Shown piece by piece: positions 50,553 through 60,317 of a DNA stretch of 64,000 nt; position 1 is the first letter of the stretch, and every line of letters starts with the position of its first letter. The DNA is taken from assembly GCA_905221605.1 (NCBI GenBank), contig CAJNDS010000073.1, forward strand, positions 125,001-189,000, read 5' to 3'. This DNA is from Symbiodinium natans (taxonomy: Eukaryota; Sar; Dinophyceae; Suessiales; Symbiodiniaceae). The position numbers and the translations under genes were made by a program. Below the pieces are notes generated by a model. It had not been told where the DNA came from, ran no database searches, and saw only the letters and a program-made list of their open reading frames with translations.

Positions 50553-52037
50553 ATGTTTCCGTGGCCCTTCTTTCCGGGCGGTGAGTCACAAGGCTCTGCC
50601 TCCAGGGGCCGCAGGAGGAACAGAAGCAGCAGCGACAGCCGTCGCTCAAGACGCAGAGACAGGCGCCGAAGGGCGTCTAGGTCGCGCAGCCCAAGGGGGC
50701 GTCGAGAGAGGTCTCCAGAGACCCAGCCGAGGACCCCAATTGTTGGGACCCCTAGCATGCCGGCTCCGCAGCCAGGATTTCATTGGTGCCAAGTGCCGAC
50801 TGCGGTCTTCGGCGTGGCGTCTGGGCAACAGACCCAGGCGTCCCTTCCTGCTCAGAAGGGAGCTGAGGCAGCTTCTTCTTGGAAGGACTCCTCCCGGTGG
50901 CAAGAACAGTCCACCCCGTGGAAGAGCCAGCAGTCTTCATGGGGCAAAGGTTGGGGGCATTCTAAGAACTACGGCTCCAGCAGCTCGTGGCAGGGCTCTG
51001 GAGGGAATCGGCGCGAGAAGTGGGACAAGCCCAAAGGCTGGAACAAATGGCCCAAGCCTGAGCAAAAGCCGGCTAAGGAGCAGTATGGGCGAGGGGCTGC
51101 CCCCAAGGAGGAGGAGCCGGAGATTCTCCTCGACCCAGTGGCTGGGATTTTTGGAGCCCGGCAGCAAGGGCCGCCTGAGAGGCCCGACTCTGCATTCAAC
51201 GTTGCGGAGGCGACGGAGGAGGAAGTTCAAGCGGCGGCCAATCGCAAGGCTGAGCGCGAAGAAGAAGGGTTCCACAGTCAGCTCTGGCAAGGAGCGATCG
51301 CTAAGGCCCTCGCAGACCCCTCGCGACCCAAGTGCGCCCGAGAACTGATGCGTGAGGGCATCTTACGAAGCTGGTGGAACATGTCCTGGAAGGACGCCCG
51401 AGGCCTGATTGACGGGACCTTGGTGGACGAGTATCGCGACCGGTTGATGCTGTACATGGCAAAGTATAAGAACCCCACCGAGGTGCCGCAGCCGATTGTC
51501 GAGCGCTGTGCATGCTTGTTCGCGTGGTTCAAGCAGAACTCCAGGCCGCTGGACATTGAAGGGGACTTCGATGCGATCATGTTCGCAGTGCCAGGGCAGA
51601 AAGTATTGTGCTTTCGCACAAAGTTGACAGGGCCATCCTTCCTGGAGCCCGCAAACCACCGCTATACGATGACAATGTCCCACGGCTTGCCGTGGACAGC
51701 AGCCATGGGTGTGGGCGAGTATGGGGAGATAACCCCGGGAGACTTCACGGACGGCGACTTCCCGTCGTACGGATTCAGCGGCCGCGGGGTCTGCAACGAC
51801 TCCGGCTTTGAAGGTATCAAAGCCTCAATCTCCAAGGTGGCTGCAAGAGCCAAAGGGAGGGACGTCATCTTCTCGATGGAAGGGCTCCTGCAGGAGAATA
51901 CGCCCCAGGTGGAGGGGGGCATGCCGGCACTGAATGCTGCTTGCCGAGATGCAGGCAGCGCGCGGTCAGGGGACCACCTGCTTTTGAGTCCCACCTGTGC
52001 AGTTTTGAGGGCCGTATCCGTAGCCTGGCCAATCTGA
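50553..52037 (+). CDS. Element A ORF1: SR-rich Gag-like protein
   Basis: 494 codons from an ATG. Residues ~15-60 are an Arg/Ser domain (RRRNRSSSDSRRSRRRDRRRR, RSRSPRGRRERSPE). Residues ~100-185 are Trp/Ser/Gly/Lys-rich (SSWGKGWGHSKNYG). Residues ~220-400 form a helical globular part (ARELMREGILRSWWNMSWKDARGLIDGTLVDEYRDRL) with no finger motif. Likely RNA-binding structural protein; function inferred from position and composition. Another open frame (50053-51348) overlaps it and is probably a shadow driven by the Arg-rich codons. Confidence 0.65.
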   Translation: MFPWPFFPGGESQGSASRGRRRNRSSSDSRRSRRRDRRRRASRSRSPRGRRERSPETQPRTPIVGTPSMPAPQPGFHWCQVPTAVFGVASGQQTQASLPAQKGAEAASSWKDSSRWQEQSTPWKSQQSSWGKGWGHSKNYGSSSSWQGSGGNRREKWDKPKGWNKWPKPEQKPAKEQYGRGAAPKEEEPEILLDPVAGIFGARQQGPPERPDSAFNVAEATEEEVQAAANRKAEREEEGFHSQLWQGAIAKALADPSRPKCARELMREGILRSWWNMSWKDARGLIDGTLVDEYRDRLMLYMAKYKNPTEVPQPIVERCACLFAWFKQNSRPLDIEGDFDAIMFAVPGQKVLCFRTKLTGPSFLEPANHRYTMTMSHGLPWTAAMGVGEYGEITPGDFTDGDFPSYGFSGRGVCNDSGFEGIKASISKVAARAKGRDVIFSMEGLLQENTPQVEGGMPALNAACRDAGSARSGDHLLLSPTCAVLRAVSVAWPI

Positions 52038-52165
52038 GCCAAGAGCCGAAACACTGAGCCTCGATATAAGCTCGTCGGGAGCCATAAAAGAGTGTCCCGT
52101 TCTGACAGGGCGAGTGAACTTTCGCTTTGTCATCATGTTTGCAACAGAAATTTTGTCTTCCTCAC

Positions 52166-54370
52166 ATGTTTCCTTTCATGCGGGTATCGGGAGTTTTGGG
52201 TCAGTTTTGGTTCAAGCCCCAGATGCCTGGTCACCTAAGAGCACCGGAGGTGCCTTCTGACAGCGAGTCGGAAGGCCAAGAAGTTAACCAGCATCGTGTT
52301 GCTCAGGTCCTGATTTCCGCAGGACCACCGAATGTGCAACTCCCCTGGGAACAAGGAATTTTCAGGGACATCTTCGCACCTAGACCAGTGGTGTCACTGG
52401 ACTGGCCAGAGCCCAAGGTTCTTGTCAATGTGGATGAAGCCGAACTATCGTCTACACCAGGTCCCAGCGTTTTGCAAGACAAAGACAAGACGCCAATCAC
52501 AGGTGTCTTCAGCTCCTCACCGGGAGCCAATGTTTTCAGCAAAGTGATCAAGTGCAAAAAGAAAGATGAGCCTTTTGAGGAGGCTGTTGCAGGCATGTGG
52601 TTGAAAAACATGCAGATGTGGAAACAGCTGTTCGAGGCCTCCCCGTCCACCACTTTTGCCAAAACATTACAGGAATTGGACGAAGAGGAGAAGATGTTGT
52701 CCCTTCGTGACATGTTTGGATCGAAATCACCACACACAATCCAGAAGCGTGCATCAACCTTGTTGAGATTGTTTCGTTGGCTTCAAAAACAGGCCGATGT
52801 GCAAGGGACCTCTGTGGAGGAACCCCTTCTCCCATCAGAGGAAGCGGTGTACAAGTTCTGCAGAGAGATATCCCACAGGAAGAAGGGCAAGCTGGCACCT
52901 CAGAGCGTGGTACAAGCGTTGAAGTTTGTGAAATTTGTGCTTTCCATTCCAAATGTGGAGAATTCCATCTCCCCCAGGGTCCAAGGCTTGGCCGACCGAG
53001 TGGCAGGCGAGCACGAGCCCACACATCAAGCCCGGGACCTAACAGTGCTTGAAGTTAGGTTTCTGGAAGAGTGTGTTTGGAACGCTGAGCTCCACATTGT
53101 CGATCGATTTGCAGCAGGGGTATTCCTGTTTCAGATCTTCAGCAGGAACCGTTGGTCGGACATCAGGCACGTGCGATCCTTGGAGTTCGATTTTCTGGAG
53201 ATTGGCCCCGAAATCTGTGGTTTTCTGGAAGGCAGGGCCAGGGAGGTGAAACAGTCCAACAAGAAGAAGAAACTCTCGTTGTTCATGCCCTTGGTGGCTC
53301 CAGTTCGGGGGGTCCACCCGACGGTGGTTTGGGCCAAAGAATGGCAGAAAGTGGCCGCCGAAGCAGGGATCGTGCTCTCGAAGACCCCTGTAGGCCCTTT
53401 ACTACCTGCCACCGCCCCAGACGGTGCCTGGCTGCAGAGGTCCATCGACTCCGCCGAGGCCTCCAACTGGCTGACGGGACTGCTAAGGAACCGCGACCCC
53501 TCAACAGCGAGGGTTACCACACATTCCTTGAAACACACTGCTCTGGGCTGGTTGAGCAAATACGGCATTGTGGGCGAAACACAGACACTCTTGGCACATC
53601 ATTTTACTGGAGCGTTGAGTACATTAGCTTACTCAAGGGACGCCCTTAGTGGCCCCCTCCGGCAGCTGGAGGAAATGCTAAAGCAGGTACGGGAGGGCTC
53701 GTTTTGCCCGGACGCTACTCGGAGTGGATACTTTGCCCGTGCCCAAGGATCAGAGGCAGGTGCGTCTGTTGACCTCGGGTCCTGGCTGCCGATCAGCAAG
53801 GCAGGCAGCTTAGATGGGCTGCCCGCGAACTCCGAAAGCACGCATGAGCCTTTGCCAGCTACAGTGGAAGGCTTTGAGGACGATTTCCTGGGGGTTGGAC
53901 CGCTTTGCTCCTCGCAAGGGAAGGTTTTTGAGTCACCAAGTGCCATGCCTGTCTTGGAAGCATCTGCGCCGTCGGTAGCGGAAGGAGACGAATCCCCCTC
54001 GAAAGAAAGTGAGGAATTAGACAGGTTGGCTACCGTGACTTCTGGGCTTTGCGAGGCGCTGTTCGATAAGGTCGACACACAAGGTGCAGATGATAACGAG
54101 GAGGCAGAGATCTCGCCCACCACATCAGCAGACGGGTCCTCCGAGGAAACCTCTGATGGAGCCTCGTCGGAAGAAAAGGAGGAACCAGCTTCGACCCTGA
54201 GCCTACCGGAGGGTTGGAGCGCGATCCAGAACAAGAAGTCTACCATGTTACATCTGTACAAAGTAGGTCAGACGACGCTGAAATGTGGCAAGTGGATAAG
54301 CGTCAATTTTGTAGAAATGGAGAAGCCCTCAGCGAAGTGGCTACAGTGCAGCCGTTGTTTTCAGGAGTAA
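52166..54370 (+). CDS. Element A tyrosine recombinase (integrase)
   Basis: The frame is open from 52127; the first ATG is 52166. The N-terminal half is variable. A helical core-binding region (LRDMFGSKSPHTIQKRASTLLRLFRWL) lies near residues 185-215, as in phage-integrase-type enzymes. Catalytic landmarks: Arg in FSRNRWSDIRHV (~325), HxxK in HSLKHTALGWLSKYG (~452), LLAHHF (~477) and Tyr in LAYSRDALSGP (~489). The C-terminal ~230 residues are acidic and Ser-rich, with a CSRCFQE ending. Recombines circular cDNA into the genome without target duplication. It lies upstream of Gag and pol. Confidence 0.88.
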   Translation: MFPFMRVSGVLGQFWFKPQMPGHLRAPEVPSDSESEGQEVNQHRVAQVLISAGPPNVQLPWEQGIFRDIFAPRPVVSLDWPEPKVLVNVDEAELSSTPGPSVLQDKDKTPITGVFSSSPGANVFSKVIKCKKKDEPFEEAVAGMWLKNMQMWKQLFEASPSTTFAKTLQELDEEEKMLSLRDMFGSKSPHTIQKRASTLLRLFRWLQKQADVQGTSVEEPLLPSEEAVYKFCREISHRKKGKLAPQSVVQALKFVKFVLSIPNVENSISPRVQGLADRVAGEHEPTHQARDLTVLEVRFLEECVWNAELHIVDRFAAGVFLFQIFSRNRWSDIRHVRSLEFDFLEIGPEICGFLEGRAREVKQSNKKKKLSLFMPLVAPVRGVHPTVVWAKEWQKVAAEAGIVLSKTPVGPLLPATAPDGAWLQRSIDSAEASNWLTGLLRNRDPSTARVTTHSLKHTALGWLSKYGIVGETQTLLAHHFTGALSTLAYSRDALSGPLRQLEEMLKQVREGSFCPDATRSGYFARAQGSEAGASVDLGSWLPISKAGSLDGLPANSESTHEPLPATVEGFEDDFLGVGPLCSSQGKVFESPSAMPVLEASAPSVAEGDESPSKESEELDRLATVTSGLCEALFDKVDTQGADDNEEAEISPTTSADGSSEETSDGASSEEKEEPASTLSLPEGWSAIQNKKSTMLHLYKVGQTTLKCGKWISVNFVEMEKPSAKWLQCSRCFQE

Positions 54371-54478
54371 AGAGAGGGGTGACACTGTTGTTGGCCGGTT
54401 TGTGTGCTTGTGCAACACCAGCCCTTTTGTACCAGCTCTCTCTCTTGCAAGTTGCAGTTTTGGCCCCACTCCCTAAAC

Positions 54479-55825
54479 ATGGCAAACGCAGCGGATAGTC
54501 AGCCTTTCTTCGAGCAACATGCTCGCAAGATCGGAATGGAGCAGCCACTCTTGGACAAATTCATAGCTGGAGGGGTCAAGACGGTGTCCATGGCGGCCTA
54601 TGCCGCCACTCAACCGGGTCAACCTCTCACAGATAGGGAGGTCTCCACTCTATGTACGAGTCTGGGGCAGAACAACCCCACTCTTGCACAGATGACAGTC
54701 GTCAAGAGGCTCCTGTTTGAGTGCCAGACCATGAGCTTGGCAAACTTGAAGGCAACCGTGGAACAGCAGCCGGACTCAGTCCTACGTAAGCTGCCAGGAG
54801 CTGAGAGAGCCCAGCGCCTGGAATTGCAGGCTCAAAGGCTGGGCGGACTCTCGATTGAGCATGACTTAGAGCCCGCCTTTTCAGTATATGATGCTGTGTC
54901 GACACAAGTAGAGCAAGGGTCGCTGAAATACCTGCATCCGAGCAAGATCCCCACGCGTCGCCAGGAATTGGCGCAAGGCAAGCCAACCAAGGAACTTGTG
55001 CTGGACGCTTCGGGGGATGGCCTCTCGGTTCAAGACAAATCCTCTAAAGTAGAGGCCCAGTCGGGGTCAGACATGGCGACTTACAGGGCGCTGCAAAGAC
55101 GGGGTCTGGCCTACGACCTCGTTGGCATTTTGAGTTGCAAGGTGCACGAGAAATGGCTTCAGAAGGCCTTTGCTACCTTGCAGACCCCACCGCCCCCAGG
55201 CTTCAACCGTCCGACGCTGCAGCAGGTCCTGCGAGCAGATCGGGCCTTGTGGATGGAGCTTGGCAGCAAACAGCCGACCCTGACAAGGGCAGCGGCGAAC
55301 GCGCCGCTCGCGGACGCCCGGTGCTTAGATCAAGTCTTTCTGGAAGCCACCAACACGGTTGCAGTCAATTTCCACTTCATGCCGACACCTCGTGCGGAAG
55401 GGTTCCCAGATAGAGGAGGCAAAGGCGCTGGCAAGGGCCCCAAGCGCTGGGGCGACGGAAAAGGGTACGGACAATGGAAATATCAGAGGACCGACAAAGG
55501 AGACAAGGGCCAGGGAGGCAAATCAGGCCTCAAGGGGGCCCGCCTCCCCACAAAGGGAAAATTTGACAGTGGCAAGGGAGGCTTTCCGAACAAGTCCCTT
55601 GTCTTGCAAGGAGGCAAGGGGGAGACCCCCATGCCGGCCGCCTTGCGAGGCGGAGTGCCGAACGACGAGCAAGGAGAGCCTCTTTGTTTTGGCTTCAACC
55701 TAGGACAGTGCAAGGACGCCCCCTTGGGGGGCAGATGTGCACGTGGCAGACATGTGTGTTGTCACCCAGGTTGCTTCCGGAAGCATCCCTTTTCTGAGCA
55801 CAGGCATTCAGGCCAGGTAGCCTGA
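54479..55825 (+). CDS. Element A Gag with CCCH-type finger
   Basis: ATG 54479 (MANAADSQPFFEQHARKIG); the open frame extends upstream to a GTG at 54404. The N-terminal ~150 residues are helical (FDKFIAGG-like VKTVSMAAYAATQ). Residues ~300-400 are Gly/Lys-rich, RGG-like (DRGGKGAGKGPKRWGDGKGYG). C-terminal finger: LCFGFNLGQCKDAPLGGRC then HVCCHPGCFRKHPFSEHRH. Ends in UGA (55823-55825); the same frame then stays open for 38 codons into the pol ATG at 55940. Confidence 0.8.
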   Translation: MANAADSQPFFEQHARKIGMEQPLLDKFIAGGVKTVSMAAYAATQPGQPLTDREVSTLCTSLGQNNPTLAQMTVVKRLLFECQTMSLANLKATVEQQPDSVLRKLPGAERAQRLELQAQRLGGLSIEHDLEPAFSVYDAVSTQVEQGSLKYLHPSKIPTRRQELAQGKPTKELVLDASGDGLSVQDKSSKVEAQSGSDMATYRALQRRGLAYDLVGILSCKVHEKWLQKAFATLQTPPPPGFNRPTLQQVLRADRALWMELGSKQPTLTRAAANAPLADARCLDQVFLEATNTVAVNFHFMPTPRAEGFPDRGGKGAGKGPKRWGDGKGYGQWKYQRTDKGDKGQGGKSGLKGARLPTKGKFDSGKGGFPNKSLVLQGGKGETPMPAALRGGVPNDEQGEPLCFGFNLGQCKDAPLGGRCARGRHVCCHPGCFRKHPFSEHRHSGQVA

Positions 55826-55939
55826 AAGAACGCCCCGCTGCAAGGGACGTCGAATGACAGCGCTTCTGCGCCGGACCAGGCGTCTCGAGCTGCTCTGACG
55901 CGTCGCGCACAAGCGTGCGCGGTAAGAGAAGAAACAGCC
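55823..55939 (+). other. Candidate UGA readthrough site, element A (Gag-pol junction)
   Basis: UGA at 55823-55825 is the only stop separating the Gag and methyltransferase-pol frames, which are in register. The 38 codons between the UGA and the pol ATG have no stop. A perfect 7-bp hairpin CGCGCAC-AAGC-GTGCGCG lies at 55904-55921. Element B has the same arrangement. The mechanism is inferred. Confidence 0.5.
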
Positions 55940-58900
55940 ATGGGGGAGGGTGGAGACAGTTCGGCCCAATTTTGTGAACAGAACAATTTTCCCGCTTCTG
56001 AGGCGGACAGGCCCGAAGAGAGCTGCAAGGACTCGTACCCTGCTGCTTTTGCGAAAGGGCAAGAGAAGCAGCCCCCGCTCAAGCGGGTGGCTGAGCCAAT
56101 CCCACAATTTTCCAAGCCTCCAGCCGAGGCTTCTGCATTTTCACCTCAGGCGAGTCATCACGGCGCGCAGAGGTCTGGGCAAGCGCAATGTACTGCGCCC
56201 CAGACCATACAGGAGTGTTGGGTTTTGGAAATTTTCGCGGGGTCGGCCGGGATTACCTCGGCAGCTGCTTCAGCCGGCCTCAAGCGGTCAGTCGGAGTAG
56301 ACAATGTCCGCATGCCGAGGCGCAAGGGCAAGATCATACAGCTGGACTTGCTCCTGTTGTCGCACCAAGGTCTTCTGTGGAAATGGCTGGGTTCTCCAGG
56401 ACTGGTCGCCGTATGGCTGGCGCCGCCCTGCGGCACATCCAGCAGGGCCAGGGAAATCCCGTTTCCGGGGGAGGACGAGCCGCGTCCTTTGCGGTCAGTG
56501 GAGTGCCCGGAAGGGCTCCCAGGCCTTGGCCCAAGCGATGCAGAAAGGGTGGCAAAGGCTAACGAGCTTTACCGGCTCACGGCCCGAATCTGGGGCTTCT
56601 GCTGCGAAAATGACATTGTGGTAATCATAAAGAACCCCTATCGCAGTTTCTTCTGGCATTGCAGCGCCATTGAACACATCCTCAGGAGTGAACAGGCGAT
56701 CGTGGTCCAGTGCGACTTTTGCATGATGGGAGGTTCGAGATTAAAGCGGACGGCCCTGCTGTGCAACAGCGACCTCATCACAGGCCTGGCTGTCACGTGT
56801 GATGGATCCCACGAGCACCTGCCCTGGAAAGTGCAAGAGGGAGTTCTCGCAACAAAGCTTGAGACTGCGTATCCACACCAGTTTTGTAAGCACTTTGTTT
56901 CCCTGCTGCTGCAGCATCTGACACAGAAGGGTTGTCGGGATGGTCTGAATCTCTTGGAGGCCGATCCCGCAAACTCCTCAGGAGCCAGGGTGGTAACGAC
57001 ACAGGCGAAGACCAAAAAGGCTGCATCGTTTCAGGTTATCCCCGAATTTCGCAGACGAATCAGATGGACAGTACCCGGCCAACTCCGTAGTACTCTCCAG
57101 ACTACACAGTGGTTGGCACCGGACAGGATCCCGGGCTTCAAGGCGCCAGGAGCCCCGGCGCTGAGAGTGACGCCCCTACTGTCTTCTGCGACGGATGTAC
57201 TGGTGGAGGTCCCGTGGAACCCACAGGAATTTGTGGCGAAAGCCCGACTGGCCGGCCACCCCCGACACCTGTGTCTCGGGGTGCCACCCGCCCTGCGGAA
57301 GGCAATTTTGGCGTGTTCTAAACAGCCTGCAACCAAGGTGATTGAGACTCGAGCTGCGCAGTCACGGAGATGGCTCCAGCGAGCCCAGGAGCTGCAGTTA
57401 GCTGAAGACGACTTCAAAGCTAAGCTGCCCGAGCACATCCGCAGCAGCCTCCGTAATAAGAGAATACTGCTCTTCAAAGAGATGCTGGAAGCGTCCCACT
57501 ACGCCGACAAGGCAGTGGCGGACGACCTGGCACAGGGTTTTGACCTTGTGGGGCATTTAGACCTTCCGGCAGGCTGGTCCACCGACTTTCGTCCAGCATT
57601 CCTCTCCCTGAAGGACCTGTCCCAACTGACGCAGGAGACGAACCACCAGGTCATCAAGGAAGTTGAGGACTCATCTCAGTTCTTGGAAGAACTGTGGCAG
57701 AAAAGTCTCGATGAAGTATCAAAAGGCTGGTCGGAAGGACCTTTCCGAGAGCAGGACTTGCCACAAGGAGCTGTAGTCAGCAAACGTTTTGCGATCCAAC
57801 AAGGAAACAAGGTCAGGCCGATTGACGACCTGTCCCAGAGCCACATCAACGAGGCATTCGGGAGCATGGGGAAGATCGAGTTGCATGACATCGAGACAAT
57901 TGCAGCGTCGGCCATATTGTTCCTGAGGCACGCAGGACAAGGACTGCTTGGTAAAACCATTGACCTGAAATCAGCATATAGGCAACTACCACTGTCCGAA
58001 GAGGCACTCAACATGGCCTACGTGGCTGTCAAGGACCCCAATTCGGGGGAGGTTCGCTTCTTTAGGCTTCTCTGCCTTCCATTCGGCGCTGTGGCGGCGG
58101 TCCATGCATTCATCAGGGTCAGCCTGGCTATTTGTCATATAGGAAACACGTTTTGGCACTTGCCTTGGAGCTCTTTTTACGATGACTTCACACTGTTGTC
58201 AACACGACAGCTGGCCACTAGCGCAGAGGCCAGTGCATGTTTTCTGCTAGACTTGCTCGGCTTTGAGTTTGACAGAGACGGAGACAAGGCCCAGCCGTTC
58301 CAGGAGGTCTTCAGATCTTTGGGGGTCGAATTTGACCTTACAGACAGCAGCAACAGATAATTAGGATCCAGAATACAGCAGAGCGGACCAAAAGTCTCAT
58401 TGAAGACCTGGCAGCCTTTCAGGAGCAAGGAGCTTCAAGCCCTAAGACTTGGAATCGACTGAGGGGAAGGCTGCACTTCGTGGCGGGCCAACTCTCTGGG
58501 CGCTTGCCGAAGGGCTTCATGAGAAGAATCTCTGACATCATCAATGCCCCCGCATATGTCAGGAGACAAAACCAAGCCTCCCTTTGCGCAGCACTGCAGG
58601 GGCTACGACACTACATAGCCGAGGCGTCGCCGAGGATAGTGCGAGCCCAGACCTCAGAGACGGTGTACGCTTTTACGGACGCCTCGCAAGAAGGACTCCA
58701 AGGCCTCGAAATGGGCCTGGGAGCAATCCTGTTCAATCAGGAGGGGCACATCCTGTGCTGGTTTGGCATTGTGTTACCGCATGACCTTGCTGAGAAACTT
58801 CTGCAAGGAAAGTCTAAAGTCATCAACGAGCTCGAGAGCATAGCTGTTCTCCTGCTATTCATTCTAGCCCGAGAGTTTCTGCGGGGGAAACACGTGATGT

Positions 58901-59172
58901 GCTACTTAGACAATGAGGCGGCGCGCATAACGCTCCTCAAGCTGACCAGCGATTCAGAGGCTTTGACCCTCTTGAGCAATGCTTGTGCATTGTTAGAACA
59001 GGAGCTTGAGATGATCCCGTTCTACGCTCGGGTACCCAGCAAATCCAACGTGGCGGACGCCCCGTCTCGCCTTGACTTTACAGGGCTGCCACACAATTGC
59101 AGGTTCCAAGACCAGGTGCTTCTTGCGGAAATGGCCAAGCTGGTGAACTCGCTCGTCGGGCGCGGGGCCTGA
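55940..59172 (+). CDS. Element A polyprotein: methyltransferase-RT-RNase H (one frameshift)
   Basis: Frame 55940-58360, then after a +1 shift near 58345 the frame to 59172. Methyltransferase ~90-330: motif I VLEIFAGSAGITSAAASAG, PPC motif WLAPPCGTSSRARE, and IIKNPYRSFFW in place of the usual ENP. RT ~600-800: VRPIDDLSQS, motif A KTIDLKSAYRQLPL, CLPFGAVAAVHAFIR, motif C SSFYDDFTLLS. RNase H: YAFTDASQEG (Asp), VINELESIAVLL (Glu), MCYLDNEAARI (Asp), SNVADAPSRLDF (Asp). The RNase H is intact. In DIRS/PAT elements the methyltransferase usually follows RNase H; here it precedes RT. Confidence 0.88.
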
Positions 59173-59218
59173 AACCCCATGACCAAGGAAGGGACTTGCA
59201 TTCTCCCCGACCAAGAGA

Positions 59219-59478
59219 GGGAGCTTTCGTTTCTCACACACCTGCAGAGGACAGATCTCGGATGGAAGCAGACACAGCAAATCCCCTTCCTTGGAAAAGA
59301 TGCCAGTGCATAAGCTTCAGTCGTGTTAGCGTGAGGGTGCATGTCATTGCAGTCGGTGCATGTGAATAGCATTGCCGTGCATGGAACACCAATGAATGAG
59401 CATAACATCGATGGATCGCGTACTTTCAGCCAGGCGATGTTTTCATACATGTGAAACATTTTTGTTTGGAAAATAAGG
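59219..59478 (+). repeat. Element A repeat B1 (260 bp)
   Basis: Matches 60058-60317 at offset 839 with no difference seen. Its last three bases AGG are shared with the start of A2. Confidence 0.95.
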
Positions 59479-59625
59479 TAATCGTGCTGTAAGTACAAAC
59501 CTTTATTTTCCGGAGAAAAATTTTCGAATTCTACGAATGAGAAAGTTTTTCGGCTCAGACGAAGAGAGGCCACAGCCCTCTCAGCCACAACCCTCGTGGA
59601 GAGGGTCCGGGAAAATTTTTCTGCC
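59476..59625 (+). repeat. Element A repeat A2 (150 bp)
   Basis: Internal copy of A1, directly joined to B1. A B-A junction is the expected template of the circular intermediate of split-direct-repeat elements. Confidence 0.95.
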
Positions 59626-59666
59626 CGCCCACCCACTCCAATTGTGCCTTACATTGGGCAGTTGAG

Positions 59667-59981
59667 ATGAAACGTGATGCCGGAACATCGGGTCTTGATG
59701 AAGAGACGAACAGAGAATCAAGGATCCAATGGCTGGCAGTGATGGTAACCAATGTGCCGGTTGTGGATGTTGTGCTTTGTAGAGTGGCGACCACAGGAAC
59801 AGTTGACGACGTCAAGTTTGCGGTTGCTGACGATGTGTGGCATCGCTCGGGGCATGACTTACGTACTTCCAGTTTCCGCTTGGAAATGCAGGGTCGTCAT
59901 GTGCCTTACAGCACGAACCTCAGCGATCTACCGGTGCACCTCGGAACATGTGTGCACTTCGTTGTTCAACTGAACCATTGA
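59667..59981 (+). CDS. Small ubiquitin-like ORF in A2-B2 spacer
   Basis: 104 codons from an ATG. The second half reads GTVDDVKFAVADDVW ... FRLEMQGRHVPYSTNLSDL followed by GTCVHFVVQL. This parallels the ubiquitin pattern T.xDVK..I...., RL.x.G..L....L.D and a final hydrophobic strand LHLVLRL. The N-terminal half (VPVVDVVLCRVATTG) would supply the first beta hairpin. No C-terminal Gly-Gly is seen (ends LNH), so conjugation is unlikely. It lies outside the core genes but inside the element, so it travels with it. Fold is inferred from pattern only. Confidence 0.45.
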   Translation: MKRDAGTSGLDEETNRESRIQWLAVMVTNVPVVDVVLCRVATTGTVDDVKFAVADDVWHRSGHDLRTSSFRLEMQGRHVPYSTNLSDLPVHLGTCVHFVVQLNH

Positions 59982-60057
59982 CAGGCCGCTCACTTAGGCG
60001 GAACCGCTGAGTGCAGCAGAGAACTCTGCTTTTAGCACTTTGTGTAGCGTTTCACGG

Positions 60058-60317
60058 GGGAGCTTTCGTTTCTCACACACCTGCAGAGGACAGATCTCGG
60101 ATGGAAGCAGACACAGCAAATCCCCTTCCTTGGAAAAGATGCCAGTGCATAAGCTTCAGTCGTGTTAGCGTGAGGGTGCATGTCATTGCAGTCGGTGCAT
60201 GTGAATAGCATTGCCGTGCATGGAACACCAATGAATGAGCATAACATCGATGGATCGCGTACTTTCAGCCAGGCGATGTTTTCATACATGTGAAACATTT
60301 TTGTTTGGAAAATAAGG
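60058..60317 (+). repeat. Element A repeat B2 (right terminus, 260 bp)
   Basis: Terminal copy of B1, ending in AGG. The sequence that follows (AAGGGGTAAAG) is element B's recombinase gene. Confidence 0.95.

Larger units (their letters stand above)
49099..60317 (+). mobile_element. Element A: PAT-type DIRS-order retrotransposon with split direct repeats (11,219 bp)
   Basis: Repeats A1 (49099-49248), B1 (59219-59478), A2 (59476-59625) and B2 (60058-60317). A1 and A2 look identical, as do B1 and B2. AGG starts A1, ends B2 and is shared once at the B1/A2 junction. Genes in order: SR-rich Gag-like, tyrosine recombinase, CCCH Gag, methyltransferase-RT-RNase H, and a small ORF between A2 and B2. 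No target duplication, as expected for recombinase-mediated insertion. One frameshift (~58345) splits RT from RNase H; the copy is otherwise intact and young. Confidence 0.92.

Noticed and set aside
50053..51348. 431-codon frame overlapping element A ORF1
   Set aside because: It covers the hairpin array and then shadows the Arg/Ser-rich codons of the 494-codon ORF. The latter has the better-formed globular region and an ATG.
52193..52208. SL-like CAGTTTTGGTTCAAG
   Set aside because: Lies inside the recombinase coding frame with mismatches and an extra base; chance.
60290..60317. Apparent start of element B recombinase inside repeat B2
   Set aside because: The open frame reads from the repeat into the interrupted gene. 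The repeat is a terminus of element A, and the true N-terminus lies at 48534.
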